A stretch of DNA of 10,619 bases from Propionibacterium sp. (GTDB taxonomy: Bacteria; Actinomycetota; Actinomycetes; Propionibacteriales; Propionibacteriaceae). Location of the stretch: contig DURG01000325.1 of NCBI GenBank assembly GCA_012837465.1, positions 1 through 10,619 on the forward strand, written 5' to 3'. How positions within the stretch are numbered: position 1 is the first letter of the stretch; each line of letters begins with the position of its first letter. A program made the position numbers and the translations under genes. The notes under the pieces are model-generated. The model saw nothing but the letters and a program-made list of their open reading frames with translations, was not told the DNA's origin and did not search any database. Positions 1-7,403 of the stretch are shown here, piece after piece.

Positions 1-32
1 GCTGGACAGGCTGCGGGGGCCCTTCGTCGTTC

Positions 33-78
33 GCTGGCGCTCACGCTCAGGGACCACCCCGCTTGCTGGCGCTCACGC
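33..78. repeat. Short direct repeat in the ahcY upstream region
   Basis: The 14-mer GCTGGCGCTCACGC occurs twice, at 33-46 and 65-78, with a 32-nt period. The first copy is embedded in CCTTCG (21-26) ... CTCAGGGACC (46-55), which resembles the intergenic repeat family (CCTTCGAC...GCTCAGGGACC type) dispersed in many actinobacterial genomes; that resemblance is from memory, not a search. The rest of 1-137 shows no supportable gene. An in-frame TTG at 63 would extend ahcY upstream through the second repeat copy, which argues against that start. Confidence 0.55.
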
Positions 79-124
79 CGCGGGGCCCACGCCCGGCCGA
101 GTCGCTGGTCTGGGCGGAAGCACG

Positions 125-130
125 TAGACT
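125..130 (+). promoter_or_regulatory. Probable -10 box of a leaderless ahcY promoter
   Basis: TAGACT fits the actinobacterial TANNNT -10 consensus and ends 7 nt before the GTG at 138, so transcription would begin at or next to the start codon. No convincing -35 box is visible. A leaderless mRNA leaves no room for a 5' UTR riboswitch, so control by a SAH riboswitch is unlikely. Confidence 0.6.
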
Positions 131-137
131 CGGCGGC

Positions 138-1562
<1,425 letters not shown>

Positions 1563-1572
1563 CCGCCGGCGC

Positions 1573-1578
1573 TAGGAT
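1573..1578 (+). promoter_or_regulatory. Probable -10 box of a leaderless DUF4342 promoter
   Basis: TAGGAT lies 10 nt after the ahcY stop codon and ends 6 nt before the ATG at 1585. The same hexamer-to-start spacing recurs in this window. It suggests the small gene has its own start site in addition to any read-through from ahcY. The intervening CGGGGC could weakly serve as a ribosome site, but it lies too close to the ATG to be a good one. Confidence 0.5.
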
Positions 1579-1584
1579 CGGGGC

Positions 1585-1872
1585 ATGAGCAAGAAGAGCT
1601 TCACCGAGAAGCTGACCGTGGCCGGCGTCAACCTGGCCGACACCGTCAAGCAGATCCTGTCGGATCCCAGCGTCGAGCGCGTCACCATCCGGTCGAAGTC
1701 GGGCAAGGAGCTGCTCGCGATCCCGGTGACGTGGAGCGTGATCGGCGTGGGCGCGGGCCTGGTGTTCGCGCCCATCCTCACCGCGGTCGCCGGCATCGGC
1801 AGCGCGATGGCGGAGCTCAGCCTCGAGGTGGAGCGCCGCAGCCCGGGCCCCGACGAGGAACTGGACGGCTAG
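1585..1872 (+). CDS. DUF4342 domain-containing small protein
   Basis: A 95-residue protein. I assign DUF4342 from the pattern VKQIL...VERVTIRSKSGKELLAIPVT (about residues 21-49), followed by a glycine/alanine-rich hydrophobic stretch (about 51-74) and an ELSLEVER-like end (77-84). This arrangement of a basic/polar strand region, IP-V-T and one hydrophobic segment is characteristic of the family. The domain covers nearly the whole protein; the last 10 residues are an acidic tail. The hydrophobic stretch could be a single membrane segment or a buried helix. The biochemical role of the family is not established and I propose none. It lies 22 nt downstream of ahcY on the same strand but has its own probable -10 box, so co-transcription is possible but not required. 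No start with better spacing is visible. Confidence 0.85.
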   Translation: MSKKSFTEKLTVAGVNLADTVKQILSDPSVERVTIRSKSGKELLAIPVTWSVIGVGAGLVFAPILTAVAGIGSAMAELSLEVERRSPGPDEELDG

Positions 1873-1899
1873 CAGGTTTCGCTCAGCTGCGAACCCTGC
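1872..1899. terminator. Putative bidirectional hairpin terminator between convergent genes
   Basis: The arms GCAGGTTTCGC (1872-1882) and GCGAACCCTGC (1889-1899) pair at 10 of 11 positions, with one T-C mismatch and a 6-nt loop. The hairpin starts at the last base of the DUF4342 stop codon and overlaps the last codons of the opposing ATPase remnant. There is no T-tract on either side, which is common for actinobacterial hairpins but leaves real termination activity unproven. Confidence 0.5.
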
Positions 1900-3797
1900 G
1901 CATGACGAGCTTCTCGGCTTCGACGATGAGGAGCACCCCGACGCCGACCCCGATCGAGATCGCCCAGTGCTCCCACCCCAGGGGGGCGGAGTCGAACACG
2001 GCGTTCATGAACGGCGCGTAGCTGAACAGCAGCTGCAGCAGGACCAGCGCCCCCACCGACGCCCACGCGACCCAGTTGCTGAACAGCACCGACGGGCGCA
2101 GCACCGGGCCGTTGAGGACGCGCACGTTGAACAGGTAGAACGCCTGGGCCAACACCAGGACGTTGACCGTCATGGTGCGGGCCAACGCGAGGTTGTCCCC
2201 GTCGTACATGGTGAGGAACACGCGACTCGGCGCCGTTGGTCGGCAGGATGAACAAGATGGACTTGCGGAGGTTGTCGTAGATCGTGCGACCCTCTTCGAC
2301 GGCCTGCTCGATCGAGGTGAAGTTGTCGTCGGCGAGGACGACCTCCGCGGCCTCCTTGGTCACCTCGGTGCCCTTGATGCCCATGGCCACGCCCACGTCG
2401 GCGCGCCGTAGTGCGGGGGCGTCGTTGACGCCGTCGCCGGTCATCGCGACGACCTCACCGCGCTCCTGCAGCGACTTCACCAGCCGCAGCTTGTGCTCCG
2501 GGGAGGTGCGGGCGAACACGTCGTGGGTCTGCGCGATCTCCTTCGAGCTCCTCGTCCGAGGCGTTCTCGAGCTCCGACCCGGTGATCGACCGGAGTTCCT
2601 CGCCGTCGCCCAGCCCCAGCTCGCGGCCGATGGCCTCGGCGGTGCCGATGTGGTCACCGGTGATCATCTTGACGCGGATCCCGGCCCTGCGGCAGTCCTC
2701 GATGGACTCGATGGCCTCGGGTCGGGGCGGGTTGACGATGCCGACCATGCCGACGAGCGTGAAGCCATCACCGGGGTCGTCCCCGTCCAGGGAGTCGCCC
2801 TCGCGCACGGCGGCGGCGAGCACGCGTAGGCCCTCGCCGCTCAGCTCGTCGATGAGTTCCTCCCACATGTCGCGGTCGAGTTCCTCGTTGTCCTCGAGCG
2901 TGCCCTGCGTGCTGCAGAGCTCGAGCACGCGGCCCGGCGCCCCCTTGAGGTGGACGCACTTGGTGCCGTCGCCGTTGCCTGCCACCACGGCCATGAACTT
3001 GTTGTCGGAGTTGAACGGGATCTCGTCGGAACGCTCGTACCCGGAGGTGACGAAGCTCGCCTTCTTCGCGAGCGTGATGAGCGCGCCATCGGTGGGTTCG
3101 CCCACCAGCGTCCACTCGCCGTCGTCCTCGGTGAGCTCGGCTTCGTTGGCCACCGCCATGGTCTCGACCACGGCGCGCAGGTCCGCATGCTCGTCGAGGT
3201 CGACCTCGCCGTCGTCGTCCGTGATCGAGCCCTCGGGCGCGTAGCCCTGGCCCTCGACCTCGTAGCGCTGGCCGGGCGTGGCGACGCAGCGCACGGTCAT
3301 CTCGTTCTTCGTGAGCGTGCCGGTCTTGTCCGAGCAGATGACGCTGACCGAGCCGAGCGTCTCGATGGAGTTGAGCTTGCGGGTGATGGCGTTGCGGCCG
3401 GCCATGCGCTGCACGCCACGGGCCAGCGTGATGCTGAGGATGGCGGGCAGGCCCTCGGGCACGGCGCCCACGGCGAAGCCTCGACGCGCAGCGAGCTGGC
3501 CTCCACCAGCCGGACGTCTGCGGGGACCTGGTCCCCCGAGCGGAGCCGCACGACGTCGCCGGGGACGACCTCCTCGGCGTCGATCTCGGTCCAGCTGCCG
3601 TCGCGGCGCACCGTCGCCTCGGGGGAGAGCATGTCACTCAGCCCCTCCAGCGCCTTCTCCGCCCGGCCCTCCTGGACGAAGCCGATGGTCGCGTTCACGA
3701 CGGCGACCAGCGCGATCACGGCCGTGTCGACCCAGTGGCCCATGACCGCGGTGATGACCGCGGCGCCCAACAGGACGTAGATCAGGACGTTCGGCCC
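1883..3797 (-). pseudogene. Cation-transporting P-type ATPase (PacL/CtpF-like), degraded
   Basis: The intact family (P2-type, about 900 residues) pumps divalent or other cations across the cell membrane using ATP. Here about 640 codons survive in three frames. Reading down the minus strand: TM1-TM2 and part of the actuator domain (NVLIYVLLGAAVITAV to SLRVEA, 3797-3480); a jump to TM4 PEGLP, the phosphorylation motif DKTGTLT (Asp at 3330-3328), the nucleotide-binding domain and the hinge start MITGDH; a one-base shift near 2544 between ASDEEL and KEIAQTHDVFA; TGDGVNDAP through to TM5 ILPTNGAE; then a second jump near 2229 to FLTMYDGDNLALARTM and the last helices. Missing are the first ~65 residues with any start codon, ~120 residues including the TGES motif, TM3 and part of TM4, and ~70-80 residues including TM6. 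The TGES and TM6 losses alone should abolish transport. No promoter of its own is visible, and the remnant begins about 11 nt after the DUF3039 stop codon. Substrate cannot be assigned. Confidence 0.88.
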
Positions 3798-3808
3798 CGG
3801 ACAAGCCC

Positions 3809-4051
3809 CTACTTGGGTGGCTGGAGCGACTCCCAGATCTCCTTGCACTCCGGGCAGACCGGGAACTTGTCGGGGTTCTTCGTCGGAACCCAGACCTTGC
3901 CGCACAGCGCCACCACCGGCGTGCCGGTGACCATGGCCTTCATCAGCTTGTCCTTGGGCACGTAGTGCGAGAAGCGGTCCTGGTCGCCGTCCTCGAACAG
4001 CTCCGTGCGCTCATCAACAACTGTCTGGGATCCGGGGGCCAGTTCACTCAT
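3809..4051 (-). CDS. DUF3039 domain-containing protein (small putative zinc-ribbon)
   Basis: An 80-residue protein. The family is recognised from RFSHYVPKDKLM (about 26-37), VTGTPVVALCGKVWVPTKNP (about 41-60) and KFPVCPECKEIWE (about 62-74). His29, Cys50, Cys66 and Cys69 form a likely metal-binding set, with the CPEC knuckle as its clearest part; zinc binding is an inference. The family is small, widespread in actinobacteria and of unknown function. The first ~20 residues are acidic and probably flexible. The ATG at 4051 is supported by a TAGAAT box ending 7 nt upstream; longer in-frame extensions run through the divergent dehydrogenase and are not credible. It diverges from the SDR gene. The broken P-type ATPase lies immediately downstream on the same strand, so transcripts from this promoter may run into the remnant. 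Confidence 0.9.
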   Translation of the reverse strand: MSELAPGSQTVVDERTELFEDGDQDRFSHYVPKDKLMKAMVTGTPVVALCGKVWVPTKNPDKFPVCPECKEIWESLQPPK

Positions 4052-4058
4052 GCCCCAG

Positions 4059-4064
4059 ATTCTA
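4059..4064 (-). promoter_or_regulatory. Probable -10 box of a leaderless DUF3039 promoter
   Basis: On the minus strand TAGAAT (4064 to 4059) is followed by 7 nt and then the ATG at 4051. It is one of the best -10 matches in the window. No Shine-Dalgarno sequence fits in the remaining space, so a leaderless transcript is the simplest reading. Confidence 0.62.
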
Positions 4065-4099
4065 CGGCCCCGCGGCGACAAGGCCGCGCCTTCGGTCCT

Positions 4100-4105
4100 T
4101 ACGAT
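4100..4105 (+). promoter_or_regulatory. Probable -10 box of a leaderless SDR promoter
   Basis: TACGAT ends 6 nt before the ATG at 4112. A GCGACA at 4075-4080, 19 nt upstream, matches four of six bases of a TTGACA -35 box. The site faces the DUF3039 promoter; the two expected start sites are about 60 bp apart, so the polymerases probably compete for or share one control region. Confidence 0.58.
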
Positions 4106-4111
4106 GGGCCC

Positions 4112-4846
4112 ATGGCACGCATCTTCATCACCGGTTCCAGTGACGGACTCGGCCGCGCCACCGCCCAGCGGCTCATGGGGGAGGGGCACGAGGTCGTCCT
4201 CCACGCCCGGCACGCGCAACGGGCCGATGCGATCGGGGACCTGATCGGAGACGGCGCTCGGGTGGTGTTCGGCGACCTCGGCGACCCCCTTGAGGTCCGC
4301 GAACTCGCCTCCGCCGCCGACGAGTCGGGGCCCTTGGACGCCGTCATCCACAATGCGGGCCTGGGCGACGGCTCCAGCGGGCCCGTCCTGGCCGTCAACG
4401 TAGTCGCGCCCTACCTCCTCACCGCGCTCATGACCCGCCCGGCGCGGCTGGTCTACCTCAGCTCTGGCATGCACCTGGGCGGCGACGAGCCGGTCGCCGA
4501 CGCCGACTGGGGCGAGCCTTCCGGCGGCGACTACTCCGACAGCAAGCTCGCGGTGACAGCACTTGCCCTCGCGGTCGCGCGGCTGTGGCCCGGCACCGCG
4601 AGCAACGCCGTCGACCCTGGTTGGGTGCCCACCAAGATGGGTGGGGCCGGCGCTCCGGAGAGCTTCGACAATGGGATCGCGACGCAGGTCTGGCTCGCCA
4701 CCGCGCCAGGGGCCGCGGAGGAGACCGGCGGCTACTGGAGGAAGTTGCAGCGCCAGACGCCGCACCGCGCCGCGTCGGACCCCGCCTTCCAGGACCGGCT
4801 GCTGGCCTCGCTGGCCGCGCACACGGGGGTCGACCTACCCGCCTGA
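4112..4846 (+). CDS. Short-chain dehydrogenase/reductase (SDR) family oxidoreductase
   Basis: A 244-residue single-domain Rossmann enzyme of classical SDR length, expected to be cytosolic and NAD(P)-dependent. Visible elements are the cofactor loop TGSSDGLG (7-14), the GDLGD acidic turn near 54-58, HNAG (80-83), LSSG (116-119) with the catalytic serine, Y141-x-x-x-K145 (YSDSK), and the DPGWVPT segment (168-174) that follows the active site. The catalytic Ser, Tyr and Lys are all present, so the enzyme should be active. Arg or His residues after strand 2 (HARHAQR, 31-37) would fit NADP, but that is an inference. Substrate is unknown; the C-terminal part (SFDNGIATQVWLA...GGYWRKLQRQTPH) resembles SDRs of the retinol-dehydrogenase-like group. 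The ATG at 4112 is chosen because the beta-strand 1 sequence starts there and a -10 box lies 6 nt upstream; an upstream in-frame extension to 3965 would run through DUF3039. The MFS gene lies 48 nt downstream. Confidence 0.93.
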   Translation: MARIFITGSSDGLGRATAQRLMGEGHEVVLHARHAQRADAIGDLIGDGARVVFGDLGDPLEVRELASAADESGPLDAVIHNAGLGDGSSGPVLAVNVVAPYLLTALMTRPARLVYLSSGMHLGGDEPVADADWGEPSGGDYSDSKLAVTALALAVARLWPGTASNAVDPGWVPTKMGGAGAPESFDNGIATQVWLATAPGAAEETGGYWRKLQRQTPHRAASDPAFQDRLLASLAAHTGVDLPA

Positions 4847-4853
4847 GCGCTGG

Positions 4854-4875
4854 GGCCCATCGGGCACAATGGGCC
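4854..4875 (+). other. Small hairpin between the SDR and MFS genes
   Basis: The arms GGCCCAT (4854-4860) and ATGGGCC (4869-4875) are perfect inverted repeats around an 8-nt loop. The loop and second arm contain CACAAT (4865-4870), a possible -10 box for the MFS gene with a start site near 4877. The hairpin could therefore be a weak terminator for the SDR or an operator over the MFS promoter. At 7 bp in GC-rich DNA, chance is also possible. Confidence 0.35.
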
Positions 4876-4883
4876 GGGCTGCT

Positions 4884-4890
4884 AGGAGGG
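4884..4890 (+). promoter_or_regulatory. Shine-Dalgarno site of the MFS gene
   Basis: AGGAGGG ends 4 nt before the ATG at 4895 and fixes that start. It is the only strong Shine-Dalgarno site I find in the window and contrasts with the apparently leaderless neighbours. Confidence 0.8.
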
Positions 4891-4894
4891 CGAA

Positions 4895-6229
4895 ATGTCA
4901 CAGGGACGATGGGTGCTGATCGTCGGCATCATGCTCAGCGTCTTCGCGGTGGCCTTCCAGTCCATTGGCATCGCGACGGCACTGCCCACCGTGATGGGGC
5001 ACTTCGACGCCGCGCACCTCTACCCGTGGGCGTTCACCACGTTCATCTCAGGCATGCTGCTGGCGATCATCTTCGCCGGCCGGGTCGCCGACGTGCGCGG
5101 CCCGTCGCTGCCCATCTACGTCGGCTTCGCCATGTTCGGCATCGGCCTGGTCATGGGCTGGCTGGCGCCGTCGGTGTGGGTGCTCCTGCTCGCGCGGCTC
5201 ATCCAAGGCCTCGGTGCCGGCGCCCTGAACCTCACGCTGACGGTGATCGTCGCGCAAGGGTTCCCCGCCGTCGACCGCCCGCGCATCATGGCGTTGGTCT
5301 CCTTCTGCTGGCTGCTGCCGGCCTTCGTGGGCCCGCCCATCGCCGCGTGGCTCACCCTCCACGACTGGCGCCTCGTGTTCGCGGTCATGGTGCCGCTGAC
5401 GCTGGTCTCGTTCGTCATCACGGTGCCGGGGCTGCGCCGCGTGCAGGCCGGGTTCGACGCCGGGGATGGCGAGGTGCCGCCCGTGCCGGTGGCACCCACC
5501 ATCGCAGTGACGCTCGCCCCGTCGTTGATCCTGCTGGCGGGGCAGCCCATCGGCGCCTGGCAGTGGGCCTCCGCGGCAGCTGGGGTCGCGGCGCTGGCAT
5601 GGGGCCTGCCGAAGATCATCGCACCGAAGGCCCGCGGGTTCGGGCCGGGCATCCCCAGCATCGTGCTCGCCCGCGCCATCCAGGCCGGCTCCTTCTTCGC
5701 CGCCGAGACCATCCTGCTGGTCACGTTGCAGCACCTGCGCGACTACACCCCGTTCGAGGTGGGTATGGCGCTGACCATCGGCAGCCTCGGCTGGACGGCG
5801 GGATCGTGGCTGCAGTCCCAACGCCGTTTCGAGATCAATCGCGACACCTACATCACCGCCGGCGCTGTGCTCACGGCGACGGGCGTGGCCGTGTTGGTCG
5901 CCTTCGCCTGGTTCCCACAACTGCACCTGTTCATCGCGCTGGGCGGTTGGGTCGTCGCAGGCTTCGGCATGGGCCTGACGATGCCCAGTTCCGCGGTCGC
6001 GGTGATGGGCTTGTCGTCGAAGTTCGAGCAGGGCCGCCACCAGTCGTCGCTGCAGGTGGCCGAATCTGTCGGCAACTCGGTGATCACTGCGGTGGCCGGC
6101 AGCATCTACACCGCGCTGTTGTTCGTGGATCCCGAGAAGCTCAGCTACTCCGCGTCGCTCGGCGCGGTGCTGGTGCTGGCCGTGGCCGCCATCGGCCTGA
6201 GCCGACGCATCGGGCCGGTCAGCGCGTGA
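4895..6229 (+). CDS. Major facilitator superfamily (MFS) transporter
   Basis: A 444-residue integral membrane protein with about 12 hydrophobic helices, the standard MFS size. The first helix is at about 6-29. Motif A follows helix 2 as AGRVADVRGP (61-70). The helix 4 motif B is RLIQGLGAGAL (101-111), and a motif C-like FVGPPIAAWL (144-153) lies in helix 5. Motif C is associated with drug/proton antiporters, so a drug- or metabolite-efflux role is the most likely reading, but the substrate cannot be named. The central loop (about 181-200) is short, and the second half begins near residue 200. The start is set by AGGAGGG 4 nt upstream of the ATG. It may be co-transcribed with the SDR 48 nt upstream or use its own weak CACAAT box. 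Its last 11 nt overlap the end of the convergent kinase gene, leaving no space for a separate terminator. Confidence 0.92.
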   Translation: MSQGRWVLIVGIMLSVFAVAFQSIGIATALPTVMGHFDAAHLYPWAFTTFISGMLLAIIFAGRVADVRGPSLPIYVGFAMFGIGLVMGWLAPSVWVLLLARLIQGLGAGALNLTLTVIVAQGFPAVDRPRIMALVSFCWLLPAFVGPPIAAWLTLHDWRLVFAVMVPLTLVSFVITVPGLRRVQAGFDAGDGEVPPVPVAPTIAVTLAPSLILLAGQPIGAWQWASAAAGVAALAWGLPKIIAPKARGFGPGIPSIVLARAIQAGSFFAAETILLVTLQHLRDYTPFEVGMALTIGSLGWTAGSWLQSQRRFEINRDTYITAGAVLTATGVAVLVAFAWFPQLHLFIALGGWVVAGFGMGLTMPSSAVAVMGLSSKFEQGRHQSSLQVAESVGNSVITAVAGSIYTALLFVDPEKLSYSASLGAVLVLAVAAIGLSRRIGPVSA

Positions 6230-7346
6230 GGACGTAGATCGTCAGCCAGATCGTGAGGCCGAGCAGCAGCACGGCAGATCCGGTCACCCACACGTAGAAC
6301 CACGGCGAGTGGGTTTCGGTGGCCTTCCTCGGCGCGTAGCGGCCCTTGCCGATGTAGTTGTCCAACATCGACACCGGCGTCTCGCTGCGCGACGTGAGGC
6401 TGCGGTTGCCTTGGTGCCCGCCGCTGATCAGCGCCCCGACGGGCTGCGGCGCCACCGGCATCTGGCCCAGCGACGGCGTGCTCGCCGTCGACGTGATGGG
6501 CCTCGGCTGGTAGGACTCGCCGCCGGGGAGGGCGTCGGCGAGACGGTCGAGCGCGTCGGCGAACTGGGCCGCGGTCTGCGGCCGGCGGTTCGGATCGGGG
6601 GACAGCGCCGCGGCCATGAGGTGGTCGAGGGCCGCGGGCGCGCCGATCTGGTCGGCGATGGAAGCGGGGCCGATGGCGTGGTTGCGGCCCAGCAGCTCGG
6701 CAAGCGTCTTCACCGGGAACGGTGGGCGGCCTGTCAGCAGCGCGTAGGTCACGCACGCGAGGGAGTAGATGTCGGAGCGCTGGTCCAACTGCGTCGAGTT
6801 GGCCTGCTCGAGGGCCATATAGGCGGGGGTGCCGGCGGTCATGGTGTCGCGGTACTCGTCGAGCAGCGACTTCGCCACGCCCAGATCCGCCAGCATCACG
6901 CGCACCCCGTTGGGGGTGTTGCTGAGCAGGATGTTGCCCGGCGTGATGTCGCGGTGCACCAACTGGTTGCGGTGCAACACCTCCAGGGCTCGGGCAGCCT
7001 CGGCGCACAGGCGCAGCGCCAGGCCGGGGGCCACCATCCGCTTGCGCAACTGCTCGAGGGAGCCGCCGTTGGCCAGGTCCATCACGAAGTAGGGCTGGCC
7101 GCGTTCCGTGGTGCCGATGTCGTAGACCCGCACGATCCGCTCGTCGGAGAGGCGACGCAGCAGGCGCGCCTCGGCCAGGAAGCGGGCGCGCACGTCGTCA
7201 TTGGTGGCCCAGTTGTCGGCGAGGACCTTGACGGCCACGGGCACGTCGAGGGTGTCGTCCTGGCCGCGGTAGACCGTGGCGAAGGACCCGGACCCGATTC
7301 GTCCGGTGATCCTGTAACGCCCGATCATCTCCATAGCGAACGACAT
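6219..7346 (-). CDS. Membrane-anchored serine/threonine protein kinase
   Basis: A 375-residue Hanks-type (PknB-like) kinase with a cytosolic N-terminal catalytic domain, a Ser/Thr/Pro-rich juxtamembrane linker (about 278-348) and one C-terminal transmembrane helix (about 350-373) ending almost at the C-terminus, so no PASTA or other extracellular sensor. Kinase elements are the glycine loop GSGSFATVY (18-26), Lys40 in VAVK, helix-C Glu59, the catalytic loop HRDITPGN (131-138), DLG (154-156), GTPAYM (172-177), SDIYSL (192-197) and Arg255. All core catalytic residues (K40, E59, D133, N138, D154) remain. Three positions depart from the usual form: Thr135 replaces the catalytic-loop Lys, DLG replaces DFG, and ALE (178-180) replaces APE. 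HRDIT-type and DLG forms occur in other bacterial kinases; ALE is less expected. The start at 7346 is tentative: ATG codons at residues 5 and 7 are alternatives, and no good Shine-Dalgarno or -10 box singles one out. It diverges from the DUF2510-RDD gene. Confidence 0.93.
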   Translation of the reverse strand: MSFAMEMIGRYRITGRIGSGSFATVYRGQDDTLDVPVAVKVLADNWATNDDVRARFLAEARLLRRLSDERIVRVYDIGTTERGQPYFVMDLANGGSLEQLRKRMVAPGLALRLCAEAARALEVLHRNQLVHRDITPGNILLSNTPNGVRVMLADLGVAKSLLDEYRDTMTAGTPAYMALEQANSTQLDQRSDIYSLACVTYALLTGRPPFPVKTLAELLGRNHAIGPASIADQIGAPAALDHLMAAALSPDPNRRPQTAAQFADALDRLADALPGGESYQPRPITSTASTPSLGQMPVAPQPVGALISGGHQGNRSLTSRSETPVSMLDNYIGKGRYAPRKATETHSPWFYVWVTGSAVLLLGLTIWLTIYVLTR

Positions 7347-7361
7347 TCTTCCCCAAATCGA

Positions 7362-7379
7362 GGCAAACGAGGAATTGCC
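7362..7379. promoter_or_regulatory. Small inverted repeat in the kinase/RDD divergent region
   Basis: GGCAA (7362-7366) and TTGCC (7375-7379) form an inverted repeat with an 8-nt spacer in the 57-bp gap between two divergent genes. The geometry fits a dimeric repressor or activator site just upstream of the RDD promoter and downstream of any kinase promoter. At five bases per arm, chance cannot be excluded. Confidence 0.25.
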
Positions 7380-7390
7380 CTGTCGTCTGG

Positions 7391-7396
7391 CATCCT
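7391..7396 (+). promoter_or_regulatory. Possible -10 box of a leaderless RDD-gene promoter
   Basis: CATCCT departs from TANNNT at the first base but ends exactly 7 nt before the ATG at 7404, as at the other putative leaderless genes here. No purine-rich ribosome site lies between it and the ATG. Confidence 0.42.
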
Positions 7397-7403
7397 TGGA
7401 CGC

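Noticed and set aside
63..137. Longer ahcY from a TTG at 63
   Set aside because: The extra 25 residues are unlike the family N-terminus and run through a DNA repeat; the GTG at 138 fits both the family start and the -10 spacing.
1..137. A SAH riboswitch upstream of ahcY
   Set aside because: The likely start site is at the GTG itself, leaving no leader, and I see no conserved SAH-riboswitch core in the visible upstream DNA.
1869..3905. Reading the ATPase pieces as separate functional subunits or programmed frameshifting
   Set aside because: Essential blocks (TGES, TM3, TM6) are absent rather than encoded in another frame, so no frameshift could restore the protein, and the pieces lack their own starts and ribosome sites.
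4585..6237. A 550-codon plus-strand frame overlapping the SDR end and the whole MFS gene
   Set aside because: Arg/His/Gly-rich low-complexity translation, out of frame with two clear genes; it is a shadow frame.
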